A DNA stretch of 64,000 nucleotides from Cyanophora paradoxa (taxonomy: Eukaryota > Glaucocystophyceae > Cyanophorales > Cyanophoraceae): positions 114,079 to 178,078 of the forward strand of contig QPMI01000641.1 of assembly GCA_004431415.1 (NCBI GenBank), in the 5' to 3' direction. The notes under the pieces were generated by a model that saw nothing but the letters and a program-made list of their open reading frames with translations, was not told where the DNA came from and ran no database searches. This document shows positions 10,961 through 19,897 of the stretch, piece by piece; position 1 is the stretch's first letter, and the number at the start of each line of letters is the position of its first letter. Position numbers and translations under genes: made by a program.

Positions 10961-11863
10961 TTACATATTACGGGAGAACGGCAAGTAAACGCCTTCTAAC
11001 TCTTTTATGACGTTTTTCAATGCCTTCTTTGTCAGATCCTTGTCATCTTGTGTTATCAGTTCAAGAGTCATCGACCAATCAGTGGTAATATCGGTTTCTA
11101 CACCATTCCAATACGTGAGACGCACTTTCAGTGTTTCAACTTCTACTTCCCCATTCTGCTCATGCAAGATCATAGAGTTATTCGATGAATCATATTTCAG
11201 AAGACTACCTACCGTTTGGTCGATCTCAATTTTAGCAAGCGCTTTATCGTCGCTGGTGTTCTTGCTTACGTAATTGCCTTTGAAGGGGTCAACATGTAGA
11301 AGGATGTAAGAATTGAACAGAAGATCAAGTGGTATTACGCTATCGACGTAATGGTTGTAAGTGATTGAACCAATCTCAACTGGCGCATCAAGTGGAGCGG
11401 AAGCATAACCATTTTCCGAACTTGCAGGTGTAAGATCAGGGAAACCAAGGAAGTTCGCTAAGATCCTACTACCAAATCGTAGGTTAAATACTGCATCCGA
11501 CATGAACCTTAGAGATATGGTAACAGGATCGTATGTCACATGGAAATGGCGAGTGTAGGTAGTTCCAACTGCACCATATGACTGTGAGGCGAGTTTTGCA
11601 TTTAGTAGATTCACCAAACTATCTGTTGTGTATGTACCTTTCGTAATAATATTACTTCTGGTCTTAATCACATTTGCAGCATCGTAAGTAGATGTAATGA
11701 GCGTTCCATTTTCGCTGAGATTGTAGATGTTGTTGAACATTTCGAAATTGGTAACGCGACACGCTTTAACCTTCTGGATTGCATGGGGAAGTTTGTAAGT
11801 AAAGTTTGTTGGGGTTCCATCATCTCGGTCTCTGGAATCAATATTAAGATAATGACGCGTCAT
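10961..11863 (-). CDS. Minor capsid (penton/vertex) protein of element A
   Basis: 300 aa. The N-terminus has YLNIDSRDRDD followed by PTNFTYKLPHAIQKVKACRV, a pattern found in penton-family minor capsid proteins of PLVs and related viruses (a short SRDR motif, then a beta strand and a hydrophobic 'V.A.RV..FE' strand). It is intact and collinear with the 295-aa homologue in B (41517-42404), with most residues identical by eye. It is transcribed away from the MCP gene, with 52 bp between the two start codons. Predicted to form the capsid vertices together with the MCP lattice. The assignment is by motif resemblance, not by search. Confidence 0.75.
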   Translation of the reverse strand: MTRHYLNIDSRDRDDGTPTNFTYKLPHAIQKVKACRVTNFEMFNNIYNLSENGTLITSTYDAANVIKTRSNIITKGTYTTDSLVNLLNAKLASQSYGAVGTTYTRHFHVTYDPVTISLRFMSDAVFNLRFGSRILANFLGFPDLTPASSENGYASAPLDAPVEIGSITYNHYVDSVIPLDLLFNSYILLHVDPFKGNYVSKNTSDDKALAKIEIDQTVGSLLKYDSSNNSMILHEQNGEVEVETLKVRLTYWNGVETDITTDWSMTLELITQDDKDLTKKALKNVIKELEGVYLPFSRNM

Positions 11864-11915
11864 TCTGTTTAATAATGTAAATTAAAAATTTCTTTTCGTA
11901 TTTTAAACATAAGAC
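11864..11915. promoter_or_regulatory. Bidirectional late promoter between penton and MCP genes of A
   Basis: A 52-bp AT-rich gap between two divergent start codons. It holds TAAAAATTTCTTTT and GTATTTTAAACATAAGA, kept almost base for base at the same place in B (42405-42456) although synonymous sites in the flanking genes have diverged. That conservation indicates a functional promoter serving both genes. Confidence 0.7.
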
Positions 11916-13053
11916 ATGTCGCTTGCTGGGACAACTTTAAAGGAACTCCTCGTTACTCCCGGATCGGATCAAATTTATCTATCTCCCGGTCTTCAAATCG
12001 GAACCAACCCCAAGTATAAGCCGTTCCTTGAACAAGTCCGTCCACGCGGTAATACCTTTGGGTTTAAGACGACCGCTTACTTCGATCTCCCACGCAAGCA
12101 ACTCCTCAGTGGCGTTTCGCTTTATTTCAAAGTGACCACTGGTGGTGGTGTTGCTTGCACTCTTCCCAATGGCGGCGCTTCATTCATCAATGAGATCCGC
12201 TTCGTACATGGTGGGTTTAAGTACATCATCCCCGGTGATTGGATTACTGTGAATGCCCTTATTGATACTGATCATTCTACCATGGGTAGTCTGCATGCTT
12301 CTCTTGGTTTCTTCAAGGAAATCGAACGTGACAGCACCAATGAATCGATGGAGTACATTGTAAGAATTCCCGCGCAATTCTGGGATGATGCCTATTTCCC
12401 TCTTTGCGTTCTGGCGGATATGCCCACGATTGAGGTTGATTTCCGCGATGTTGGAATAGTCGAAGTCCCTGCTGGTGGATCGGCAAGCATTGCAGACTGT
12501 TCCCTCATCTGTCAATTCGTTAATATTGCTTCTGCGGAGGCTGAGACTCTGTTAAAGACAGCGAATGAGCAAGGCGGTATTCGTATCCCCATTACTGAGG
12601 TGATCCACAAGAAGACTCGTGCGCTGAAAACTGCCGATGCTGGGGAGACCGTCGAGGTGACACTTGCTAATGTTTCTGGTCTGGTTCACAGTGTTCTGAT
12701 GACGGTACGTGAGGTAAACAAACTCAATACTTACACTCACTCTGACTTTTGTGGTCACGTTTCGGATGTTAAAATTGATCAGTTCCAAATCTTCCACAAC
12801 AACCGTTCGCTCGATATTTCCAACAAACCAATTAGCGGTTTCCTCTCCGCTATTAATCACATTCCTACTCATTATAAGGGTGTTACAGTTGGTAATGTCT
12901 CTTATGGATTTGAGGCTGGTAATGTTTACGGAATTGTTCTCAGCAAGAGCGGCAAGGATTCCCTCCACAACTCCGTCATGGGATACCAAGATTTCTTCAA
13001 CTCTTCAAGTTCATACATGGATCTGACTGTTTCCGGTTGCACTGATGCGGCGC
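11916..13053 (+). pseudogene. Major capsid protein of A, 5' part (379 codons), split by element B
   Basis: Begins MSLAGTTLKELL and matches the intact 408-aa MCP of B (42457-43683) along its whole length. The family is the double-jelly-roll type of PLVs, inferred from gene position and length and from the partner penton and ATPase. Reading stops at DAA where B has inserted. The last 89 coding bases are at 47055-47143. 1138 + 89 = 1227 bases = 409 codons, the same as in B, so removal of B plus one 5-bp TSD copy leaves an uninterrupted gene. There are no other disabling changes. As it stands the protein would end in a tail encoded by the TIR of B (to 13166) and lack its conserved C-terminus. Confidence 0.9.
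13049..13053. repeat. Left target-site duplication of element B (GGCGC)
   Basis: GGCGC precedes the TIR start AGCTCAGCACTG, and GGCGC follows the other TIR at 47050-47054. This 5-bp TSD differs in length from the 6-bp TSDs of C and D. Confidence 0.88.
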
Positions 13054-13458
13054 AGCTCAGCACTGCGCCGTGTCTCCAAAAAAATACCCGCGAAAAAAAT
13101 CAAAAACAAATCAGAAAACAAACCATTCCCAGTAACCCAATCTTGAATATCAGTAAATCTCAGTAAGCCTCAGTAACCAAAATTGAATTAATCGAAGTTA
13201 TATCATAATCTCGATTAATTATATCTTATCGAAGTTATATCTTTTTTATGCGCCGTGTCTCCAAAACAATTCCCAAGAAAAACAAACCATTCACAGTAAC
13301 CCAATTCCAAATCTCACTAAATCTCAGTAAGCCTCAGTAACAAAAATCGAATTAATCGAAGTTATATCTTAAATCTTATTTATCGAAGTTATATCATTAT
13401 CTCGATTAATTATATTTAATCGAAGTTATATCCTTTTTATCCGCCGTGTCTCCCATGA
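13054..13458 (+). repeat. Left terminal inverted repeat of element B (405 bp)
   Basis: Starts AGCTCAGCACTGCGCCGTGT, ends TCCCATGA, and is mirrored at 46645-47049. Inside are two full units of about 185-190 bp, each opening with GCGCCGTGTCTCC (13065 and 13250), plus the start of a third at 13441. CGAAGTTATATC recurs several times per unit. The stop codon of the integrase lies two bases beyond its inner edge. Confidence 0.95.
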
Positions 13459-13459
13459 T

Positions 13460-14521
13460 TTAGCGTTTCGTTAAACCACTTCTCAAATTGTATCTCCTCC
13501 GAATTACATTACTCCGATTGGGTTTTATGCCTTCTTTTGCTACCAATCGATTCACTTTATTCGTTTTATTAACCTGCTGAATCCGTTTTTGTGATGGTAT
13601 CTTAATGATATCATCTTTATTCACCTTTTGCAATTCTTGTTTCTTAAATCTCCTCTTCACTTCTTTTGTTTCCTCACCATCATTATCTTCAAGCACTTTG
13701 AAACGATTCCTATCAGCCTTTGCAACAGTGTAGACCTTCTGACTGAATTGCGCACCTTCTTTTTCAAACAATCCCTTTGGTTGCAAAACTCGAACTGTGT
13801 CTCCTGGTTTCACTTGATTAGTATCAGCCTCCTTTACACGATTGTTGTGAACAGTATCCCTCATGTAAATAAATAACTGTTTATCTTCATTTGTATACAC
13901 TGCATTTGGAGAGTCATTTTTCAATGCAGAATGGGGACTGCTATTATACAAGTCAATTACATCACTAAGTAGATCGATCCATTTCGTGGTTCCCTTTGCT
14001 GTCATCGATTTTCTGAGATACTGTTTGAAAGTCCTAGTGAACCTATCAATTATCCCCAGTTTATCTCCTACTGTGATGTGGTCATCCTTTGCCACATCTG
14101 TGTATAGCATTACACCATGTTCACTGCACCAATTTCGGTATACTGCCTGGGAAAACTCATTATCCCCAGAGAGAGCATTAACTTTGCCTGCTTCTTGCTT
14201 GAACCTATTTAAAATGCTCGGGATCTCACTGCTGTTTTTAAAAGGATAAACAAATCCTTTGCGACTAAGTATGTCTACGAAACTAAGCATTTTGAAAATG
14301 CCATTGTTGGCAGTCTGAAACCCTCTGAAATATGTTATATCGATTTGAAACGATCTAGGCTTTGCCACTATGCGAAGAAACGATTTGGGTTTCCTTGGTT
14401 TCTTGTAAATTTGCTGGAGTTCTGAGTTTTTGAACTTCTTTTTCAACTCTTTTTCATCAAAACTCACTTTTTCATTAATCAGTTTCTGCCTATACTTTTT
14501 GAATGATAATACACTATCCAT
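13460..14521 (-). CDS. Retroviral-type (rve) integrase of element B
   Basis: 353 aa. Should insert the linear element DNA into the host, giving the 5-bp TSD. A basic N-terminal region is followed by the RNase-H-like core: Asp61 in FQIDITYFRG and Asp120 in LSGDNEF. Where the catalytic Glu is expected the sequence is GIIDRFTRTFK, that is Asp159, so the triad reads D-D-D. C-terminal to this is an SH3-like segment (KPGDTVRVLQPKGLFEKEG) and a basic tail. The start ATG overlaps the stop of the helicase gene by one base (TAATG), so the two are probably expressed together. The stop lies right at the TIR. Confidence 0.88.
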   Translation of the reverse strand: MDSVLSFKKYRQKLINEKVSFDEKELKKKFKNSELQQIYKKPRKPKSFLRIVAKPRSFQIDITYFRGFQTANNGIFKMLSFVDILSRKGFVYPFKNSSEIPSILNRFKQEAGKVNALSGDNEFSQAVYRNWCSEHGVMLYTDVAKDDHITVGDKLGIIDRFTRTFKQYLRKSMTAKGTTKWIDLLSDVIDLYNSSPHSALKNDSPNAVYTNEDKQLFIYMRDTVHNNRVKEADTNQVKPGDTVRVLQPKGLFEKEGAQFSQKVYTVAKADRNRFKVLEDNDGEETKEVKRRFKKQELQKVNKDDIIKIPSQKRIQQVNKTNKVNRLVAKEGIKPNRSNVIRRRYNLRSGLTKR

Positions 14522-16051
14522 TATTGGGCGGCACAGTTACACTTAATATGAGAGAGGAAACAATTTTTGGTAATGTGAGCCACAGCATTATTAATTCGAT
14601 CTACCGAAATATCTTCAAAGTCCATGGCATTGTAGCATCGCAGGCAATGCCCATACTGCTTCCCATATCGCTGCTTGATCCAATCCCATGTGATGTAATC
14701 ATGCTCATCGAATTGTCTGTTTGCTGCTCGGTCCTGATCCTTGTAAGTCGAAATCTTCTCGTTATTCTCTCTTTTCCACACTTTCCAGTGAGCCATTTCG
14801 AAATTATCATGGTAAATAACAACATCATCCAGCCTTGTGGTTCGAGTGAGAGCAACATATAGCCACTTCTTTGAAACAAATGGCGCCCCAGTTTCGAACA
14901 CGACTACCCTGTTCCCTTTGCAGCGAATCGTATCACCTTGAACAACATGGCAGGTGTTTGCGTAAGCCAGGGCGAAATGTTTGACTGCATCCCTGCTGAG
15001 AACAATCTCATCCTTCTTGTTGGCAATGTCAGCAATAATGAAACTGTCCTTTGAGAGCTTGACAATCTTGTAGACAAATCCATTATGAACTATCTTCCCA
15101 CCCTTTGCAATACGAGTCTTTGCAACAACTTTGATCCCGCCAGCATAAATGGAAACATTATCCCCGTAGTTCATTTTGTGAAGGGCTAGGTTCACCTCTG
15201 CACCCTTGCGGTTTGTATACACAATGCCTTTATCTGTCTTTGCCAATTCGTCCACAACCTTGAACCCGTACTTTGCTAGGACCTCACTTACACTCAAACC
15301 TTTCTCGAATAAATCAATTCGAATTTGCTCAACCTTTCTGCGATCTTCCTCAGTCTCATGGCGCTTGTTCACTTGGAGTAACAATTCGTTGGGGAACAGG
15401 CGATGGAGGATATCAAGGTAATACTCATCTTGATCAACACTCATATCCTGAATGGGTGGGTTCTGATACGGGTCACCTGTGGCAATGTATACCTTATCTG
15501 GGAACTGCTCATTCATGATGTGGTCCAGGGCTGCCAGTTCTCCAATCTTAAACTGACAGATCTCATCAATAACAATGCAATCAAATTCTACCAAACCAGA
15601 TGCATTCCCTCCTACGATTTCATCCATGTTCGACTCATCGATTTTGAGATGAAGGGCATCATAGATTGTCTTCACATTTTTCAATCCTTGCTCTTTCATT
15701 TCCTTCACTCGCTTGTTGGTCGGAACAATATAGAGGGGATTTTTGAAACGCTTCCCATATTCAACTGTCATGTGAGTCTTTCCAACTCCTGGAACTGATC
15801 CGAGAAGAACCCATCGTTTTTGTGTAGCCAGCAAATCACAAATCGCGGTTGTGTCATACTCATCAACCACAGAGTGTTTGGTATAACTGTAGTTCTCGAT
15901 TTTCACAAAGTCAGTCGCTCTCTCAAACTTTCCGTAACGAATTCGTTTTGCCTCGAGGTCTTTCTTCTCACCTGAAAACTTTTTAGAAAAATTGGGGCAG
16001 CATTTCACACTGAATTTTCCAATATTCTCAAAGGCATTGCGATCGAATGAC
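14521..16051 (-). pseudogene. SF1 helicase / HNH-like C-terminal half of the B polymerase-helicase gene, split by element C
   Basis: In frame with the polymerase half (37307-39870) once element C and one AATGAC copy are left out: 2564 + 1525 coding bases = 1363 codons. Helicase motifs in order: P-loop GSVPGVGKTHM near 15790, Walker B VIDEICQF near 15560, then TGDPYQNPP, GIVYTNRKGAEVN, TCHVVQGDTI and VALTRTTR, which is a RecD/Pif1-like superfamily 1 arrangement. The last 45 residues hold CLRCYN..SVDRINN..H..NCFLSHIKC, resembling a treble-clef HNH (endonuclease VII-like) fold. A frame starting at 16089 begins inside the TIR of C and is not a natural start. An intact fusion would supply both strand synthesis and unwinding. 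Confidence 0.88.
16046..16051. repeat. Left target-site duplication of element C (AATGAC)
   Basis: AATGAC directly before the TIR start TGTTGTAAAGGG. The same six bases follow the right TIR at 37307-37312. Confidence 0.93.
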
Positions 16052-16428
16052 TGTTGTAAAGGGGAGGACCCCACCCCAAACCAGACCACCGACTAGTCTG
16101 GTTTTACCTTCAGGGATCCACCCCTTCTAGCGTCATCGATCAACAATTTCCCTGAAAGATTTTTAGACGTGCTCCAAGTAGATGTGTTGATGGGAAAAGC
16201 ATGGATATGGAGAATGGAGGGCGTGAGGGTGAGTACAGAGAAGCTAAACGAGGAAAATGTGTTAAGCTATAGCTAGGCGATATTAATGAGTACAGAGAAG
16301 CTAAACGAGGAAACGTGTTAAGCTCTAGCTAGATGTAATTGATGTGTACAGAGAAGCTAAACGAGGAAAAAGCGTTAAGCTATAGCCCCACGTAAGGACG
16401 GGCCCCCAGAGCGGTCTGGTGCGGCCTC
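16052..16428 (+). repeat. Left terminal inverted repeat of element C (377 bp)
   Basis: Begins TGTTGTAAAGGGGAGGACCC and ends at GCGGCCTC, mirrored at 36930-37306 with few mismatches. It contains three tandem units of about 57 bp marked by GTACAGAGAAGCTAAACGAG at 16232, 16290 and 16346. Confidence 0.95.
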
Positions 16429-16771
16429 ATTCCACTTGATCTGGTTGCTTTTCCGAAACTGGAGTCTTCTCCTTTCTGAAACTTGATAGCAGGGACTTCT
16501 TTCTTTTCAGGGGCTTTGGGATATTTGGGGGTGGCCAAGACGATCTTCGGTTATCAGAATCAAGCCATGGTACAGGTGAGTCGGATCGTGTAAAAGGAGA
16601 ATTGGACCTTGAAGTCCCAGGTGTGTTATTAGGCGATAGCTGAGTATCAGGGGTGCGCGACCCCTCAGTGTCAGATATTTCGAGGTTAATAGTTGTCTCG
16701 CAGCAGCTGCATTTCAATTTGCTGGTGACGTTGAGATGGAACATCTCCATGCATTTACGGAGCAAATCCAT
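16427..16771 (-). CDS. Hypothetical protein, N-terminal CxCC motif and Ser/Pro-rich tail
   Basis: 114 aa, not recognised. The N-terminus (MDLLRKCMEMF) is followed by KLKCSCCETTINLEI, possibly a small metal-binding or membrane-proximal patch. The rest is low complexity, rich in Ser, Pro, Thr and Asn (SRTPDTQLSPNNTPG, SNSPFTRSDSPVP), then a basic stretch KPLKRKKSLLSSFRKEK. This looks disordered and possibly phosphorylated. It is the first gene inside the left TIR and its last codons touch the TIR. It lies downstream of the fibre genes on the same strand. Confidence 0.5.
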   Translation of the reverse strand: MDLLRKCMEMFHLNVTSKLKCSCCETTINLEISDTEGSRTPDTQLSPNNTPGTSRSNSPFTRSDSPVPWLDSDNRRSSWPPPNIPKPLKRKKSLLSSFRKEKTPVSEKQPDQVE

Positions 16772-16802
16772 CTAGTATGGGCTATATATAAAAACAAAGA
16801 TT

Positions 16803-17636
16803 CTATGGGTTGGGATCAGCCCCACCAATTGGGAAATAACGATTCGAATTGAACGTTTCCCCGTACTTGACACCATTTGCAATTGCATCTGTTCTTTCGG
16901 CAAATAGAATAATTTTATAGGCCCCCATGAGCGTAGCCCTCACAATAAACTGGTAATCTTCAACCCCCACTGGAGTAGAATGGAAAGCGACACCAAAATT
17001 GTCGATCGGATTGATTAAAACAGCTATGTTTGGCCGGAGAGCATCATTCCTCCTACAAAGGAAATAGATATCAGGGGGAATATCAACAACACTCTTGAAG
17101 TGATTTCCGAGTGGCTGAACGTTATCTACGATCGATGTTTGCTCATTTATATTTAGCGTGAATAGTTTGATGATATAAGGCAAATTCATACCAGGAACAT
17201 ACGTTCTGATTCTTTCATTAGTGTTTTCAGGGTTAGGTTGATCATTAACAAATATAGGGGCGCAAGCAGCGCCACCCACTCTCAGACCATCTCCAATATA
17301 AGCACCTCCAAATCTGCAGGTCACAGCTCCTATTCTTGATTCGTAGGTAAAAGTATTAACCTTGTTAGCATCGTCATAGCTATCAGGATTGCCATAATGC
17401 GCATTAAAATTAGCATTAGTTACAAGGAGATTAGTCGTTTTAATAGTGCCATTATTTTTGTCACATCGAACCTCTCCTAAACGTAAAATGTGATTTTCTC
17501 GGAAGGTGTTTAGAGTTGGCTGCTGCTCCGTTGATTGTAGGCCGGGGACGTCATCTGAGATGGCGTGCTGCAGGACGTGATTTACTGGGGCCGCAAGGGT
17601 TAAAGTTGGAACAACAATTCTTTCAACAGCTTCCAT
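16803..17636 (-). CDS. Fibre-like virion protein, paralogue 1
   Basis: 277 aa. It shares with three neighbours (17665-18513, 18853-19875, 19898-20968) an N-terminal module: a short leader, 'V..A.PG..STE', a stretch ending in IL/VIR.KE.R.DKN/RNG, KTT.L.V.N, and a later GGA.IGDG.RVGG turn. This conserved N-terminal half is probably the capsid-anchoring shaft. The C-terminal part (GVAFHSTPVGVEDYQFIVRATLMGAYKIILFAERTDA) differs from its neighbours, as in receptor-binding heads. Function as a capsid spike is inferred from this architecture and from the adjoining tail-fibre-like gene. Confidence 0.6.
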   Translation of the reverse strand: MEAVERIVVPTLTLAAPVNHVLQHAISDDVPGLQSTEQQPTLNTFRENHILRLGEVRCDKNNGTIKTTNLLVTNANFNAHYGNPDSYDDANKVNTFTYESRIGAVTCRFGGAYIGDGLRVGGAACAPIFVNDQPNPENTNERIRTYVPGMNLPYIIKLFTLNINEQTSIVDNVQPLGNHFKSVVDIPPDIYFLCRRNDALRPNIAVLINPIDNFGVAFHSTPVGVEDYQFIVRATLMGAYKIILFAERTDAIANGVKYGETFNSNRYFPIGGADPNP

Positions 17637-17664
17637 TTTAGAAAACAGAAGATAAAACTTTCAC

Positions 17665-18513
17665 TCAAGCTATAGGATTTTCAGGACTGATCTCGTCGTA
17701 CATATTATTCAGTGCTGGATCTGGGTTTAGTCCTCTAGTAGCCGCTGATGCAGCTACATCGGAGCGATAGCCGATGATTAGGATAGAATACCTGCCTATA
17801 GCGGTAGCATATAAATCGAAAAGATGCCTTGTATTAATATTACGAACAACGTATCCACGTCCTGCGTGTCCTAGACCCTGTACAAAGAACGTATACACAT
17901 GCCCTATCTGATCATTTTGATCTTGACAGAGCGATTGAAGTGCCTTGGGGATTTCTCTGTTTGAAAGCAACCTCTCACCATCCAGACCATTAGGTGTACT
18001 TGAATTAGCTATTGTTATCTCAACTTCTACTAAAGCCTGTGCATAGGGAAGGTCACAGCAGGGTACATACATGCGAACTCGTTTACGATTTTCAGCATTC
18101 TCTAATGAAAAGTCCGGGACATCATTAATGGCAATCGATGACGAAAGCCCTCCACTAACTCGGCAGGCTCCGGTAATAGCTGCCCCTCCGGAACGCACAG
18201 TGAGAGCAGCAGTGTTTTGATCGTAGTTTATGCTTCGGAGGTCAACACTGTACGAATCAACTCCCCCTGTTATGGGCTGGGAGAAATTCGCGTTTGTAAC
18301 TAGTAATCTAGTTGTTTTTACAACCCCAGAGTTTTTATCTGCCCGCAATTCTTTACACCGAATCACTGATCTCTGATCAAATGCATTAGTAGAGTTTGGT
18401 CGCTCGGTGGACTCTAATCCAGCAATAGCATCGCTAACTTCATGCTGCCTCATATGGATGGCTGGGGAGCCCAGCGAGTAGATAGGTAGTTGGACCCGAT
18501 TGTACTCGGTCAT
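17665..18513 (-). CDS. Fibre-like virion protein, paralogue 2
   Basis: 282 aa with the conserved N-terminal module of the family (HEVSDAIAGLESTE, SVIRCKELRADKNSG, KTTRLLVTN, VRSGGAAITGACRVSGG). The C-terminal half (VEVEITIANSS.., FFVQGLGHAGRGYVVRNINTRHLFDLYATAIGRYSILIIGYR) resembles that of paralogue 1 in layout more than the C1q-like heads of paralogues 3 and 4. The start is the ATG at 18513. It is separated by 28 bp from paralogue 1 and is probably co-transcribed. Confidence 0.6.
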   Translation of the reverse strand: MTEYNRVQLPIYSLGSPAIHMRQHEVSDAIAGLESTERPNSTNAFDQRSVIRCKELRADKNSGVVKTTRLLVTNANFSQPITGGVDSYSVDLRSINYDQNTAALTVRSGGAAITGACRVSGGLSSSIAINDVPDFSLENAENRKRVRMYVPCCDLPYAQALVEVEITIANSSTPNGLDGERLLSNREIPKALQSLCQDQNDQIGHVYTFFVQGLGHAGRGYVVRNINTRHLFDLYATAIGRYSILIIGYRSDVAASAATRGLNPDPALNNMYDEISPENPIA

Positions 18514-18567
18514 TTAATAGAACCGCGAGAGAAAAATAAATGAGGTTGCAGACAAGAGATAGCTTCA

Positions 18568-18831
18568 CTACTCTTCTGTGACATTGTTATACTCGATGCC
18601 TTTCTTTACTGTTCCCCTTTGGAATGCCTGTAACACAATGGCTTCCTTTGAGGTTGGTATTTGAACTCCTGATGAGATGCAAGATTGAATCTCTTTTTGA
18701 ACAATCTCCTCAATTGCAATTCTTGCCCTGTTATGAACAACATTATCAATCCAATCCTGAACAGAAGCAGCGCAATATTCCATTCCCAACTTTTCAATAT
18801 CTGAGAGAGCCACTTGGTATATATTCGACAT
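18568..18831 (-). CDS. Small hypothetical protein within the fibre cluster
   Basis: 87 aa, not recognised. Mostly helical-looking and acidic (MSNIYQVALSDIEKLGMEYC, then IEEIVQKEIQSCISSG, then TSKEAIVLQAFQRGTVK). No membrane segment. It lies between paralogues 2 and 3 with short gaps on the same strand. A size like this next to spike genes would suit a chaperone or a structural accessory, but nothing in the sequence proves it. Confidence 0.5.
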   Translation of the reverse strand: MSNIYQVALSDIEKLGMEYCAASVQDWIDNVVHNRARIAIEEIVQKEIQSCISSGVQIPTSKEAIVLQAFQRGTVKKGIEYNNVTEE

Positions 18832-18852
18832 TCCTATTTTATAGAGAGAAAA

Positions 18853-19875
18853 TTATGTGAGACTGAGAAGCTCACCTGTGAATGTTGTTCGATTTGTGTA
18901 GCTACCCCCATTATTTGTTACAAGTGTTACATACTCACCCATAGCAATGTTGAGAATTACACTAATGTAAAGCGGTTTATTCGTGAGAGTGGAGTTATTT
19001 TGTGTTATAATACTTTGACCCCCTGGGTCTTGGTCATTTACTTTTAAAGAGAGACTTATTGGACTACTTGATGTTGAATGGGTATATGCTGTAAATCTGT
19101 AATGACCTGCAACAGGAGCAGTGAACCTACCATTACCCACATTGAATGCCCCCCTATTATTCACAAACACTACCCCCCAATTGATAAGAGCAGTTTCACT
19201 GGTAGCAACATGAGGATAATTAAGTTGAACAGAAAATCGAGGCTGAAAATCATATTTTAAATAACAATTTGTATTAATTGTCAAGCGATTGGCTTCAAGA
19301 GTAGCCAAAACATCACTATTGCGTTTCAAAACAAGATTTACATCTGCTCCTGTATCGATTTCAGGTGTGACCACCTTGGAAGTTGCTGTTATTATCGATT
19401 GTGTTGTTTCTGGAATACTTATGCCTCCATGGGCTGTTACTGAACCTGTAAATGTGCTTGTTCCTGTAATGTTCACTTGATTGGCTGTTAGAGTTCCATC
19501 AATCCTTGCCCCATCTCCAATATATGCCCCTCCACTTCTAACTGAAAGAGCAGCATTATTAATTGTATTATCAAAAGTAACTATTTTGGGTGTGGTGAAC
19601 CCTCCCACATTGTCATAAATTGCTGTATCTGAAACAATTTGACCTGATTGGACTTGGTTCTTGTTAGATACAATGAGACCTGTGGTTCTCACTTTTCCCC
19701 CATTGCGATCACATCGAATTTCTTTACATCTAATCACAGAGTTCTGTGAAAACGAATCAGCCCCTGTTGTTTCTGTGCAAATAAACCCAGGTGTTGCATC
19801 TGTTACTGTATGGTTCAGTTGATGTATTTTTGGGGCGGCATAACAGAAAACAGGAACAGCAATTTGTGTAGACAT
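18853..19875 (-). CDS. Fibre-like virion protein with C1q-like head, paralogue 3
   Basis: 340 aa. N-terminal module: VTDATPGFICTE, SVIRCKEIRCDRNGGK, TTGLIVSNKNQVQ, SGGAYIGDGARIDG. A middle region (TGSVTAHGG.., LKRNSDVLATLEANRL) leads to a C-terminal domain with the strand pattern of C1q/TNF-like trimeric heads: FVNNRGAFNVGNGRFTAPVA, then GHYRFTAYTHS, then YISVILNIAMGEYVTLV. Such domains trimerise and bind surface ligands, which suits a receptor-binding spike. It shares most of its first 200 residues with paralogue 4, pointing to duplication followed by change in the head. Confidence 0.68.
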   Translation of the reverse strand: MSTQIAVPVFCYAAPKIHQLNHTVTDATPGFICTETTGADSFSQNSVIRCKEIRCDRNGGKVRTTGLIVSNKNQVQSGQIVSDTAIYDNVGGFTTPKIVTFDNTINNAALSVRSGGAYIGDGARIDGTLTANQVNITGTSTFTGSVTAHGGISIPETTQSIITATSKVVTPEIDTGADVNLVLKRNSDVLATLEANRLTINTNCYLKYDFQPRFSVQLNYPHVATSETALINWGVVFVNNRGAFNVGNGRFTAPVAGHYRFTAYTHSTSSSPISLSLKVNDQDPGGQSIITQNNSTLTNKPLYISVILNIAMGEYVTLVTNNGGSYTNRTTFTGELLSLT

Positions 19876-19897
19876 TCTTTATACTATACAGATAATA

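Noticed and set aside
13054-13166. C-terminal 37 residues of the 416-codon MCP frame of A
   Set aside because: Encoded by the TIR of B; the natural end of the MCP is at 47055-47143.
16045-16089. Start of the 522-codon helicase frame at 16089
   Set aside because: The first 15 codons are in the TIR of element C; the helicase is the rest of the interrupted polymerase gene.
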